DNA of 6,015 nt from an uncultured Burkholderiales bacterium (GCA_903953985.1 CAJBLW010000400.1:1-6015), one strand, 5' to 3'. Shown: positions 1 to 5,638, counted from the first letter of the stretch. Notes: a model not told the origin generated them from the sequence alone. Numbers and translations: made by a program.

Positions 1-786
1 GTCGTTACCGCGGAAGCTGAAGGACACGTTGGAAACGCCGCCGCTCACCTTGGCACCCGGCAGGTTTTGCTTGATCCAGCGCGTGGCATTGATGAAGTCC
101 ACCGCGTAGTTGTCGTGCTCTTCGATGCCGGTGGCAATCGCAAAAATGTTCGGGTCAAAGATGATGTCTTCCGGCGGGAAACCGACTTCGTCGACCAACA
201 CGCGGTAAGCGCGTTCGCAAATTTCAACCTTGCGTGCGTAAGTGTCGGCCTGGCCTTTTTCGTCAAACGCCATCACCACGGCAGCAGCGCCATAGCGCTT
301 GACCAACTTAGCCTGCCGCTTGAATTCGTCCAAGCCCTCTTTCATGCTGATCGAGTTGACGATGCCTTTGCCTTGGATGCAGCGCAGACCGGCTTCGATC
401 ACCGACCACTTGCTCGAATCCACCATCACCGGCACGCGGGCAATGTCGGGCTCACCGGCCATCAGATTCAAAAACCGCACCATCGCCGCTTGGCTGTCGA
501 GCATGGCTTCGTCCATGTTCACGTCGATCACCTGCGCACCGTTTTCGACCTGCTGTCGCGCCACGGCCAAGGCCTGCTCGTACTCGCCGTTCAGGATCAT
601 GCGGGCAAAGGCCTTGGAGCCGGTCACGTTGGTGCGCTCTCCCACGTTGACAAACAGCGAAGCAGTGCCGATGGAGACAGGCTCCAGACCGGACAACTTC
701 ATGGGGGGAACAGACACGATGGAGGACGCGACAACAGACACAGGCTCACCTTGGGCATTCAGGTGAGCGTCGTTGTGCAAAATCAT
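1..786 (-). CDS. metH: Cobalamin-dependent methionine synthase, pterin-domain-first form (partial, 3' end off window)
   Basis: This is the N-terminal 262 codons of a MetH protein that transfers the methyl group of methyl-tetrahydrofolate, via cobalamin, to homocysteine in the cytoplasm. The visible part is the pterin-binding (DHPS-like TIM barrel) domain. VNVGERTNVTGSKAF lies at about residues 46-60, and downstream are IDVNMDEAMLDSQ, VPVMVDSSKWSVIEAGL, GKGIVNSISMKEG and IIFDPNIFAIATG, all MetH hallmarks. Full-length enterobacterial MetH has a homocysteine-binding domain of over 300 residues before this point; here only about 28 weakly conserved residues precede it. A TGA lies directly upstream of the ATG at 786, so the frame cannot extend. 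This matches the split metH of many Burkholderiales, where the homocysteine module is a separate gene. The start is uncertain: the ATG at 786 has no good ribosome binding site, whereas an in-frame GTG at 741 follows AAGGTGA by 4 bases and may be the true start. Family identity is very secure. The cobalamin-binding and activation domains would lie beyond the left edge. Confidence 0.95.
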   Translation of the reverse strand, partial: MILHNDAHLNAQGEPVSVVASSIVSVPPMKLSGLEPVSIGTASLFVNVGERTNVTGSKAFARMILNGEYEQALAVARQQVENGAQVIDVNMDEAMLDSQAAMVRFLNLMAGEPDIARVPVMVDSSKWSVIEAGLRCIQGKGIVNSISMKEGLDEFKRQAKLVKRYGAAAVVMAFDEKGQADTYARKVEICERAYRVLVDEVGFPPEDIIFDPNIFAIATGIEEHDNYAVDFINATRWIKQNLPGAKVSGGVSNVSFSFRGND

Positions 787-881
787 TCAGACATTGAACG
801 GCCCCAAGCCTGACCTGCTGCGCCTTGACGGCAGCGGGCTGCAACGCTCCTCGGGTAGTTTGTGATTTTAACCTTGCCCGT

Positions 882-1529
882 TCATTGCTCTGTCAAAGTT
901 TGCACTTGCGTGAGAGAGCTCAATTCGACACCCTTGCACTGGCTGATGAGTTCTGCGCTCGTGTTGACTTCGAACTTTTGATAAATGGTGGCCCGGTGTT
1001 TCTTGGCGGTACCCGGCTGGATGCCGGTGACTTCGGCAATTCCTTTGTTGGTCAAGCCCTGCACAATGAGTACAAAGATTTCCTGCTCACGGGTTGAGAG
1101 CGTGGCAAACGATCGCCTCAAGGCATCGGTATTGATGAACTCCAGGTTGCGCTGTCGGTCCATGTTGAGGGCTTTGTCCACCACTTGGCAAAGCTTTTCC
1201 CGATTGAATGGCTTGAGCAGGAAATCGACAGCACCGAGTCGGAACGCCTCGATGATTTCGTCCTTGTTACTTTCACCGCTGATGAAAATGATGGGCGTTT
1301 TGCGACCCAAGGCATCCAGCTTGGCTTGCAACTCCAGGCCGTTCAGGCCAGGCATGCGCATGTCCAGCAAGACCACGGCGGGAGATATGTCCATCGATTG
1401 CTCAAGAAATGTGGTGGCATTGTCAAAGCTATCGACCGTGTACCCGAGCAGGATCAACATGTCGCTCAGATAAAAGCGCATGTCGTGGTTGTCGTCCACC
1501 AAAAAAATATGTCCAAGGCGTTTTTTCAT
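882..1529 (-). CDS. NarL/FixJ-family two-component response regulator (orphan)
   Basis: This 215-residue protein is probably a phosphorylation-controlled transcription factor. The receiver domain (about 5-120) has every key residue: acidic pair D12-D13, phosphoacceptor D56 in LLDMRMPGLNG, the switch Ser S84 in FISGES, and K106 in the LKPF motif. A short linker leads to a LuxR-type helix-turn-helix (about 142-196). It starts with LSTREQEIF (144-152) and includes NKGIA and a recognition helix near GTAKKHRATIYQKF (173-186), close to the FixJ-group pattern. The length is normal for the family. No histidine kinase gene adjoins it, so its partner and signal are unknown. The ATG at 1529 gives the expected N-terminus but has no clear Shine-Dalgarno; the implied leader is short (about 22 nt). 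Its upstream region is very AT-rich and carries a long palindrome, a possible control site. The regulator class is secure, the target genes unknown. Confidence 0.93.
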   Translation of the reverse strand: MKKRLGHIFLVDDNHDMRFYLSDMLILLGYTVDSFDNATTFLEQSMDISPAVVLLDMRMPGLNGLELQAKLDALGRKTPIIFISGESNKDEIIEAFRLGAVDFLLKPFNREKLCQVVDKALNMDRQRNLEFINTDALRRSFATLSTREQEIFVLIVQGLTNKGIAEVTGIQPGTAKKHRATIYQKFEVNTSAELISQCKGVELSSLTQVQTLTEQ

Positions 1530-1557
1530 AAAAGTGCTGATATCGTATCTGGTTACT

Positions 1558-1563
1558 ATTTTA
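1558..1563 (-). promoter_or_regulatory. Candidate -10 box of the response regulator gene
   Basis: Read on the minus strand, this hexamer is TAAAAT, five of six matches to the sigma-70 consensus TATAAT. It would place the start of transcription near 1551 and give a leader of about 22 nt before the ATG at 1529. No convincing -35 box sits 16-18 bp upstream; that position lies inside the palindrome described separately, as in an activator-dependent promoter. This is prediction from sequence only. Confidence 0.4.
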
Positions 1564-1573
1564 TCAATAATGT

Positions 1574-1612
1574 CATATTTTTAATTACCCAATAGGGTAA
1601 TTAAAAAATATG
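1574..1612. repeat. Long AT-rich palindrome upstream of the response regulator gene (candidate operator)
   Basis: Thirteen base pairs are perfectly inverted (TTTTTAATTACCC at 1578-1590 against GGGTAATTAAAAA at 1595-1607) around an AATA spacer. Four more pairs (CATA 1574-1577 with TATG 1609-1612) follow after one unpaired A at 1608. It lies between the 3' end of the ligase gene and the regulator gene. On either strand the T-run comes before the GC core and the A-run after it, the reverse of a rho-independent terminator, so a protein-binding site fits better. The TACCC half-sites recall the TACC-type half-sites of NarL-family regulators (NarL heptamer TACYYMT), though the spacing is shorter than NarL's 7-2-7 arrangement. 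The structure is certain; the function is inference. Confidence 0.7.
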
Positions 1613-1631
1613 ATCCTGCACTGTCTTCCGT

Positions 1632-3098
1632 TTAAGGTTGTCGATGGAGGGCCCAAGCCAGATAGTCTTGTGGATAAACCCTCTGAAAATGCTTTTTGTG
1701 TGCCTCATACAGGGCGTCTTCACCCAGCAGCTGGGCACTGTCGAGCAGTTTTTCAATCACGCGCGGCTCGGGCGACGTGTGCATGGCCCGCAGACTGTTC
1801 TCCAGCATGGCGCGGGCATTGCCTTCATTCACCGGCGTGGTAGTGACCTGCGCAAACAAGGCCGTACCGCGAAACAACCAGGTACGTTGCGCCACTTGTA
1901 GCGCTTGGTCACGCCAGACGCTGTAGCGCTGTGGTGAAGGCCTATAAATTTGTTGGACTTGCGCATGGTCGTAGGCAATGAAGACCAAAATGCCCAGCAA
2001 AACCACACCCAGGCCGGTCGTACGAGCCTTGTCTTGCCAGGCTTGCCAAACCCGCCCACCCATGAGCCACAGACAAAGCAGCAAGGCCACCTGAAATGGA
2101 CCGTACCAGAGCGGGTACTCCAGCAAACTGTGCAAGGTCAGGACGCCGAGTACCCCCCACGCAAGCTGGTGCCCTGCACTTTTGTAGCGCCACGGCCTGG
2201 CACGAATGACCCACACTGACACGCCCAGCATCCCGGCCAAAGCGGCTGGCACGCCCAAAACAAACGCGGTATGCAATGGCAGGTTATGGGCGTTACCCAA
2301 CATGTCGCAAAAGCGTTGCGATGGGTATTCGGTGATGTAGTGCGCATAGCGCAGCTGGTCCCAGCCCCAGCCGCCCAGCGGTTTTTGCGTCACCAAGTGC
2401 AGCACATTGGACCAGAGCACCTGGCGACTACCGCAGCCATCCAGTGCGCCCATGCGCGCCATGGCGTTGTCCGTGACCTGTCCACTCAATTGCTGTAACA
2501 GCCCTGGCAAAACCCAAGAAGCCAGGGCATACACGCCCAGCACGAACGCAGTGAGCGCCAATGCTTCGCGCCCTTTGGGGGCAGAGCGGAACAACAGCAT
2601 CCACAGGCCAAGGAACACAAGCTGGAGCAACCCTGTTCGTGAGGCGGTCGCAGCCATGCCCATGGCCAAAAGGGCCAGCATCCAGAGGCTGTGCGCCATA
2701 GACAGGCCCAGTGCACGCCAGATCAACACCGCCAAAATGCCCATGGCCAGCAAACTGGCCAACTGGTTCCGTTGGCGCAGGTTGCCCATGGCGTCACCCA
2801 GATAGTTGGGCACATGCAAGGCAGGCGCCCAAAGCTCGGCTTGGCCAAAAAATTGCACCAAGCCCATGGCACTGCTGAGCAACGCTGCAATAGCCCAACT
2901 TTGAACAATAGCGGCCACTGTCAGGCGCTGCCACATGAACAGTGCCAGTGCCAAGCAAGTCCAGCTGGTCAGCCATGGCCACACATTGGGCAAAGGGGGG
3001 CTGGTAAAAGGCTGAACCCATGGCCACGCCAACAGCAACACCAGCCACACATGGTCAATGCGGCCAGTGCCTTGCGCTGCTGCCCGAAGCTCTGACAT
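1632..3098 (-). CDS. PglL/PilO-type pilin O-oligosaccharyltransferase (O-antigen ligase superfamily)
   Basis: This 488-residue inner-membrane protein probably transfers a lipid-linked glycan to pilin in the periplasm. About ten to twelve hydrophobic segments span residues 15-375; a hydrophilic C-terminal tail (about 378-488) follows. Motifs typical of bacterial O-oligosaccharyltransferases with Wzy_C/PglL domains are visible: GNLRQRNQLASLL (105-117), ASRTG (152-156), GGWGWDQLRYAHY (242-254), GNAHNLPLHTAFVLGVP (268-284) and HSLLEYPLWYGPF (323-335). In related ligases the conserved histidine of the large periplasmic loop is essential; here it is probably H271. The gene follows pilA by 62 bp, the order seen for pilA-pilO (tfpO) in some Pseudomonas aeruginosa strains, and the pilin ends in serine. 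The ATG at 3098 has no obvious Shine-Dalgarno. WaaL-type O-antigen ligase or Wzy polymerase are alternatives, but the EYPLWY motif and the location favour pilin glycosylation. Confidence 0.85.
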   Translation of the reverse strand: MSELRAAAQGTGRIDHVWLVLLLAWPWVQPFTSPPLPNVWPWLTSWTCLALALFMWQRLTVAAIVQSWAIAALLSSAMGLVQFFGQAELWAPALHVPNYLGDAMGNLRQRNQLASLLAMGILAVLIWRALGLSMAHSLWMLALLAMGMAATASRTGLLQLVFLGLWMLLFRSAPKGREALALTAFVLGVYALASWVLPGLLQQLSGQVTDNAMARMGALDGCGSRQVLWSNVLHLVTQKPLGGWGWDQLRYAHYITEYPSQRFCDMLGNAHNLPLHTAFVLGVPAALAGMLGVSVWVIRARPWRYKSAGHQLAWGVLGVLTLHSLLEYPLWYGPFQVALLLCLWLMGGRVWQAWQDKARTTGLGVVLLGILVFIAYDHAQVQQIYRPSPQRYSVWRDQALQVAQRTWLFRGTALFAQVTTTPVNEGNARAMLENSLRAMHTSPEPRVIEKLLDSAQLLGEDALYEAHKKHFQRVYPQDYLAWALHRQP

Positions 3099-3120
3099 GG
3101 GAATTCAGTCTACAAACCCA

Positions 3121-3140
3121 CGCCCGACAAAGGCCGGACG
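3121..3140 (-). other. Stem-loop between pilA and the ligase gene (weak attenuator candidate)
   Basis: On the minus strand CGTCCG pairs with CGGGCG-type bases (six pairs including one G·U) around a short loop, 20 nt after the pilA stop codon. The following bases, TGGGTTTGTAG, are only modestly T-rich, so this is not a strong terminator. It could cause partial termination or protect the pilin mRNA 3' end, so that the abundant pilin and the scarce ligase are made in different amounts. No promoter for the ligase was recognised in the 62-bp gap. Confidence 0.4.
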
Positions 3141-3160
3141 TTCAAGGGTGGTCAAAAAGA

Positions 3161-3643
3161 TCAGGATGCCTTGCACGATGCGGGCAAATATTTGGCCGGC
3201 AACCCATTGGTGGCAGCCGGGCCGCAGAGCCAGCTGGCGATGGGCTTGCCACCATCGGTACTGCCGTTGACAGCGGTGCTGCCCGTCTGAATAGGCGTCA
3301 GGCTGATGCTGTTGGCAGACGCGCTGGTGCTGCCACGCAGCGTCTCGTGGTTGCCCACCACGGTGATGACGCCATTGGCATCGGCGCCGATGCTGCTGAC
3401 GTATTTGGTGGTCTGTTTTTCACAGACCAAGGGCAATGTGGCTGAAACATCGGCCTGAGAAGCAGAAGTGATCGCCTCGTTGGCGGCGGTTTTGCACCCC
3501 CCGGCGGCCAGCAGCATCTCGGAAACCCGAGCCCGGATGCTGTAGTCCTGGTAGGCCGGTAGCGCCAAAGCGCCCAAGATACCAATGATCGCAATGACGA
3601 TCATCAGCTCGATCAACGTCAACCCTTGCTGCCTTTTTTGCAT
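3161..3643 (-). CDS. pilA: Type IV pilin precursor (major-pilin-like)
   Basis: This 160-residue prepilin would be assembled into type IV pili for twitching motility, adhesion or DNA uptake. It has a 7-residue positively charged leader (MQKRQQG) ending in Gly, then the class III signal LTLIELMIVIAIIGILGALA. The prepilin peptidase site is G7|L8, with the assembly Glu at position +5 of the mature protein. The first mature residue is Leu instead of the usual Phe. The hydrophobic helix is followed by the typical LPAYQDYSIRARVSEML. Cysteines 140 and 157 bound the C-terminal D-region loop; Cys50 and Cys74 may form a second disulfide. The middle is rich in Ser, Thr and Ala (about 100-130), and the last residue is Ser160, a possible glycosylation site for the ligase encoded next. 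The ATG at 3643 is supported by AGGGAG 8 nt upstream. A strong terminator separates it from terC, so it should have its own promoter; I found no convincing one. Confidence 0.95.
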   Translation of the reverse strand: MQKRQQGLTLIELMIVIAIIGILGALALPAYQDYSIRARVSEMLLAAGGCKTAANEAITSASQADVSATLPLVCEKQTTKYVSSIGADANGVITVVGNHETLRGSTSASANSISLTPIQTGSTAVNGSTDGGKPIASWLCGPAATNGLPAKYLPASCKAS

Positions 3644-3760
3644 GGCATTTGCTCCCTGGTGAATGGAGTTTAATGTTAATGGATTCGATCCCTGAACTCC
3701 AGTGCTTCTTTCCCATGAAGGCTGGGTGAAGCCCGGACCCGAATCAAGCCCAATTGATAC

Positions 3761-3798
3761 AAAAAACCCCGATTAGCGGCATGCGACAGATCGGGGTT
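3761..3798 (-). terminator. Rho-independent terminator of the terC gene
   Basis: On the minus strand AACCCCGAT (3798-3790) pairs perfectly with ATCGGGGTT (3773-3765) over 9 bp around a 16-nt loop, followed at once by a T-run (the TTTTTT at 3766-3761 overlaps the stem end). It begins 22 nt after the terC stop codon. It should end the terC transcript and insulate pilA. Confidence 0.92.
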
Positions 3799-3820
3799 CG
3801 GTTTGGGCTGCGGTATTTTC

Positions 3821-4498
3821 TCAGGGGGTTTTGGATTTGCCTTGAGACAGCTTGCCAATACCCAAGACCAGGATCGCCCCCAGGGTGGGCGCCAAGTAAT
3901 GCAACCAGCCATTGGCCTCGACCACGGCCTTGAGGGCCACGTCACTGACGATGGTTTCACCACCCACCCAGCCGATCAGACCCGCACCTAACCAGATGAT
4001 GATCGGGAAACGATCCATCAATTTGATCATGAGCTGACTGCCAAAAACGACCAGTGGAATGCTGATGGCCAGGCCCAGAACCAGCAAAGTCATGCTGCCT
4101 TTGGCGGCAGCGGCCACGGCTATCACGTTGTCCAGGCTCATGACCAAGTCAGCAATCAAAATGGTACGGATGGCAACCCAAAGCCCGGATTTTTCGCTGC
4201 CGCCGTCATCGCCTTCGTCCTCAGCGTGCAGCAGTTGCGTGCCCACCCAGAGCAGCAAAATGCCGCCCACGATTTGCAGGTACGACAATTCCAGCAGTTT
4301 GGCTGCCACCACCGTCAGGCCAATCCGCAACACCACGGCGGCACCCGAGCCGAACATGATGGCTTTCTTTTGTTGCTCAGGGGGCAAAGAGCGTGCGGCC
4401 AGAGCGATGACAACCGCGTTATCGCCCGAAAGGATGATGTTGATCCAGATGATCTTGATCAGACCGATCCAAAATTCCGTGCTTTGAAGCAATTCCAT
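3821..4498 (-). CDS. TerC family integral membrane protein, YjbE-like subgroup
   Basis: This 225-residue polytopic inner-membrane protein has about seven hydrophobic segments. TerC proteins are linked to metal-ion handling; several relatives export Mn2+ or help metallate secreted enzymes, while the tellurite link applies to the plasmid ter operon. Two related halves each carry the family's acidic membrane motif: ILSGDNAVVIALAA (22-35) and DLVMSLDNVIAVAAAA (117-132), whose Asp and Asn residues are thought to bind metal. Between them lies a cytoplasmic-type acidic loop with AEDEGDDGG (92-100). The length and halves fit the compact YjbE group; the larger Alx type has more segments. The start at 4498 was chosen because AGGAG sits 7 nt upstream; an ATG at 4540 would add 14 residues that coincide with the leader hairpin and lack family resemblance. 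The substrate is not determined. It follows sucCD on the same strand after a structured 192-bp gap. Confidence 0.9.
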   Translation of the reverse strand: MELLQSTEFWIGLIKIIWINIILSGDNAVVIALAARSLPPEQQKKAIMFGSGAAVVLRIGLTVVAAKLLELSYLQIVGGILLLWVGTQLLHAEDEGDDGGSEKSGLWVAIRTILIADLVMSLDNVIAVAAAAKGSMTLLVLGLAISIPLVVFGSQLMIKLMDRFPIIIWLGAGLIGWVGGETIVSDVALKAVVEANGWLHYLAPTLGAILVLGIGKLSQGKSKTP

Positions 4499-4505
4499 TG
4501 TTGTT

Positions 4506-4510
4506 CTCCT
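4506..4510 (-). promoter_or_regulatory. Shine-Dalgarno of the terC gene, fixing its start
   Basis: AGGAG on the minus strand lies 7 nt before the ATG at 4498. The longer alternative start at 4540 has no comparable site, so the 225-residue product is favoured. Confidence 0.85.
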
Positions 4511-4522
4511 TGAATATAAAGA

Positions 4523-4557
4523 CCAAAGCGCTGACAACATCAGTTGACAGCGCTTGG
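4523..4557 (-). other. Terminator-like hairpin in the terC leader / end of sucCD unit
   Basis: On the minus strand CCAAGCGCT... folds back on ...AGCGCTTTGG: CC/GG, a bulge, AAGCGCTG-type pairing (8 bp), one A·A (T·T) mismatch, CAAC/GTTG and a 4-nt loop, 14 pairs in all. It is followed by the U-rich TCTTTATATT and then the terC Shine-Dalgarno 12 nt further on. It could terminate the sucCD transcript, or act as an attenuator within the terC leader. If it terminates fully, terC would need a start point inside or just past the hairpin, for which no promoter is seen. Confidence 0.6.
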
Positions 4558-4658
4558 GGAAAGCAGGAGATTGAGTTTAAGGGTCAGTCTGAGCAAAGTC
4601 GTGCGTAATAGCACTTATGTCAGCGCCAAAAGTGACGCGACCCAAATCTGGATGACTC

Positions 4659-4683
4659 GGGGACAGCACCGAAATGCTTCCCC
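4659..4683 (-). repeat. Stem-loop after sucD, copy 2 of the sucC/sucD pair
   Basis: On the minus strand GGGGAAGCA pairs with TGCT(G)TCCCC, nine base pairs with one bulged base around a 6-nt loop, starting 7 nt after the sucD stop. It is preceded by CTTT and ends TGTCCCC, exactly like the element after sucC. No T-run follows (GAGTCATCC), so it is not a canonical terminator; mRNA 3'-end protection is possible. Confidence 0.65.
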
Positions 4684-4690
4684 AAAGACA

Positions 4691-5587
4691 TCACTTGAGC
4701 TGCGCCTTGAGCAATTTGCCCAGTTCAGACGGGTTGCGTGTGACGATGAAGCCACACTCTTCCATGATGGCCAGCTTGGCATCGGCTGTGTCGGCGCCGC
4801 CAGAAATCAAGGCACCGGCGTGGCCCATGCGCTTGCCGGGAGGGGCAGTCACACCGGCGATGAAGCCAACAATCGGTTTCTTCATGTTGGCCTTGCACCA
4901 CAAGGCTGCTTCGGCTTCGTCCGGACCGCCGATTTCACCAATCATGATGACGGCATCGGTGTCTGGATCGTCGTTGAAGGCCTTCATCACGTCGATGTGC
5001 TTCAAACCGTTGATCGGGTCGCCACCGATACCGACGGCGCTGGACTGACCCAGGCCGACTTCGGTCAACATCGCCACGGCTTCATAGGTCAAGGTGCCCG
5101 AACGGGACACCACGCCAATGCGGCCTTTGCGGTGGATGTGACCGGGCATGATGCCGATCTTGATTTCGTCAGGGGTGATCAAACCAGGGCAGTTGGGCCC
5201 CAGCAGCAGCGTGCGCTTGCCGCCAGCCGCCTCCTTGGCCTTCATCTTGTTGCGCACTTCGAGCATGTCACGGACGGGAATGCCTTCGGTGATACAGATG
5301 GCCAGATCCAAGTCGGCTTCAACGGCTTCCCAAATGGCAGCTGCTGCGCCTGCTGGGGGCACGTAGATCACGGACACGGTCGCGCCAGTTTGCGAAGCGG
5401 CTTCCTTGACGGAGGCGTAGATTGGAATGTTGAAGATGGACTCGCCCGCCTTCTTGGGGTTCACGCCCGCGACGAAACAGTTCTTGCCATTCGCGTATTC
5501 CTGGCACTTTTCAGTGTGGAACTGACCGGTCTTGCCGGTGATGCCTTGGGTGATGACTTTGGTGTCTTTGTTGATGTAGATGGACAT
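4691..5587 (-). CDS. sucD: Succinyl-CoA synthetase (ADP/GDP-forming) alpha subunit
   Basis: This complete 298-residue subunit forms, with SucC, the enzyme that converts succinyl-CoA, phosphate and ADP (or GDP) to succinate, CoA and ATP (or GTP) in the TCA cycle. The N-terminal CoA-binding Rossmann domain shows GITGKTG (15-21) and YVPP (75-78). The ligase domain follows, with LLLGPNCPG (127-135), the RIGVVSRSGTLTYE segment (156-169) and GIGGDP (186-191). The catalytic histidine that is phosphorylated during turnover is H256 in GKRMGHAGA. Length and motifs are standard for the family. The ATG at 5587 is preceded by AGGA about 7 nt upstream. The gene follows sucC by 51 bp and is almost certainly co-transcribed with it. 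Similar stem-loops follow both stop codons. Confidence 0.98.
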   Translation of the reverse strand: MSIYINKDTKVITQGITGKTGQFHTEKCQEYANGKNCFVAGVNPKKAGESIFNIPIYASVKEAASQTGATVSVIYVPPAGAAAAIWEAVEADLDLAICITEGIPVRDMLEVRNKMKAKEAAGGKRTLLLGPNCPGLITPDEIKIGIMPGHIHRKGRIGVVSRSGTLTYEAVAMLTEVGLGQSSAVGIGGDPINGLKHIDVMKAFNDDPDTDAVIMIGEIGGPDEAEAALWCKANMKKPIVGFIAGVTAPPGKRMGHAGALISGGADTADAKLAIMEECGFIVTRNPSELGKLLKAQLK

Positions 5588-5605
5588 GTTTGTTCCTAAT
5601 CAGTT

Positions 5606-5631
5606 GGGGACAGAGCTAAAGATCTGCCCCC
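5606..5631 (-). repeat. Stem-loop between sucC and sucD, copy 1 of the pair
   Basis: On the minus strand GGGG-G-CAGA pairs with TCTG-T-CCCC, eight pairs with one mismatch around an 8-nt loop, beginning shortly after the sucC stop and ending 18 nt before the sucD start. The flanks CTTT(GGGG) and TG(TCCCC) match the element after sucD while loops and inner stems differ. No T-run follows. It may tune the SucC:SucD mRNA balance or protect a processed end. Confidence 0.65.
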
Positions 5632-5638
5632 AAAGTCA

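Noticed and set aside
67..813. 248-codon open frame on the plus strand
   Set aside because: It is the antisense of the metH pterin domain; the His/Asp/Val-rich translation matches nothing recognisable.
1574..1612. Palindrome as a rho-independent terminator of the ligase gene
   Set aside because: On both strands the A-run follows the hairpin core and the T-run precedes it; no unpaired U-run follows, so a terminator reading is poor.
3680..3700. GGATCGAATCC upstream of pilA resembling a tRNA T-loop or attachment site
   Set aside because: The flanking bases do not form a T-arm stem and no acceptor, D or anticodon arm is present; likely coincidence.
3720..3760. Possible sigma-54 promoter for pilA (GG-N10-GC on the minus strand)
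   Set aside because: Only the two dinucleotides match; the rest of TGGCAC-N5-TTGC is absent, so it cannot be supported.
4499..4540. Longer terC start at 4540
   Set aside because: The added 14 codons lie in the leader hairpin, lack a ribosome binding site and do not resemble the family; the ATG at 4498 has AGGAG at 7 nt.
4544..5599. 351-codon open frame on the plus strand
   Set aside because: It lies antisense to sucD, which is unmistakable; the translation has low-complexity His/Gly/Asp-rich content typical of a shadow frame and no recognisable domain.
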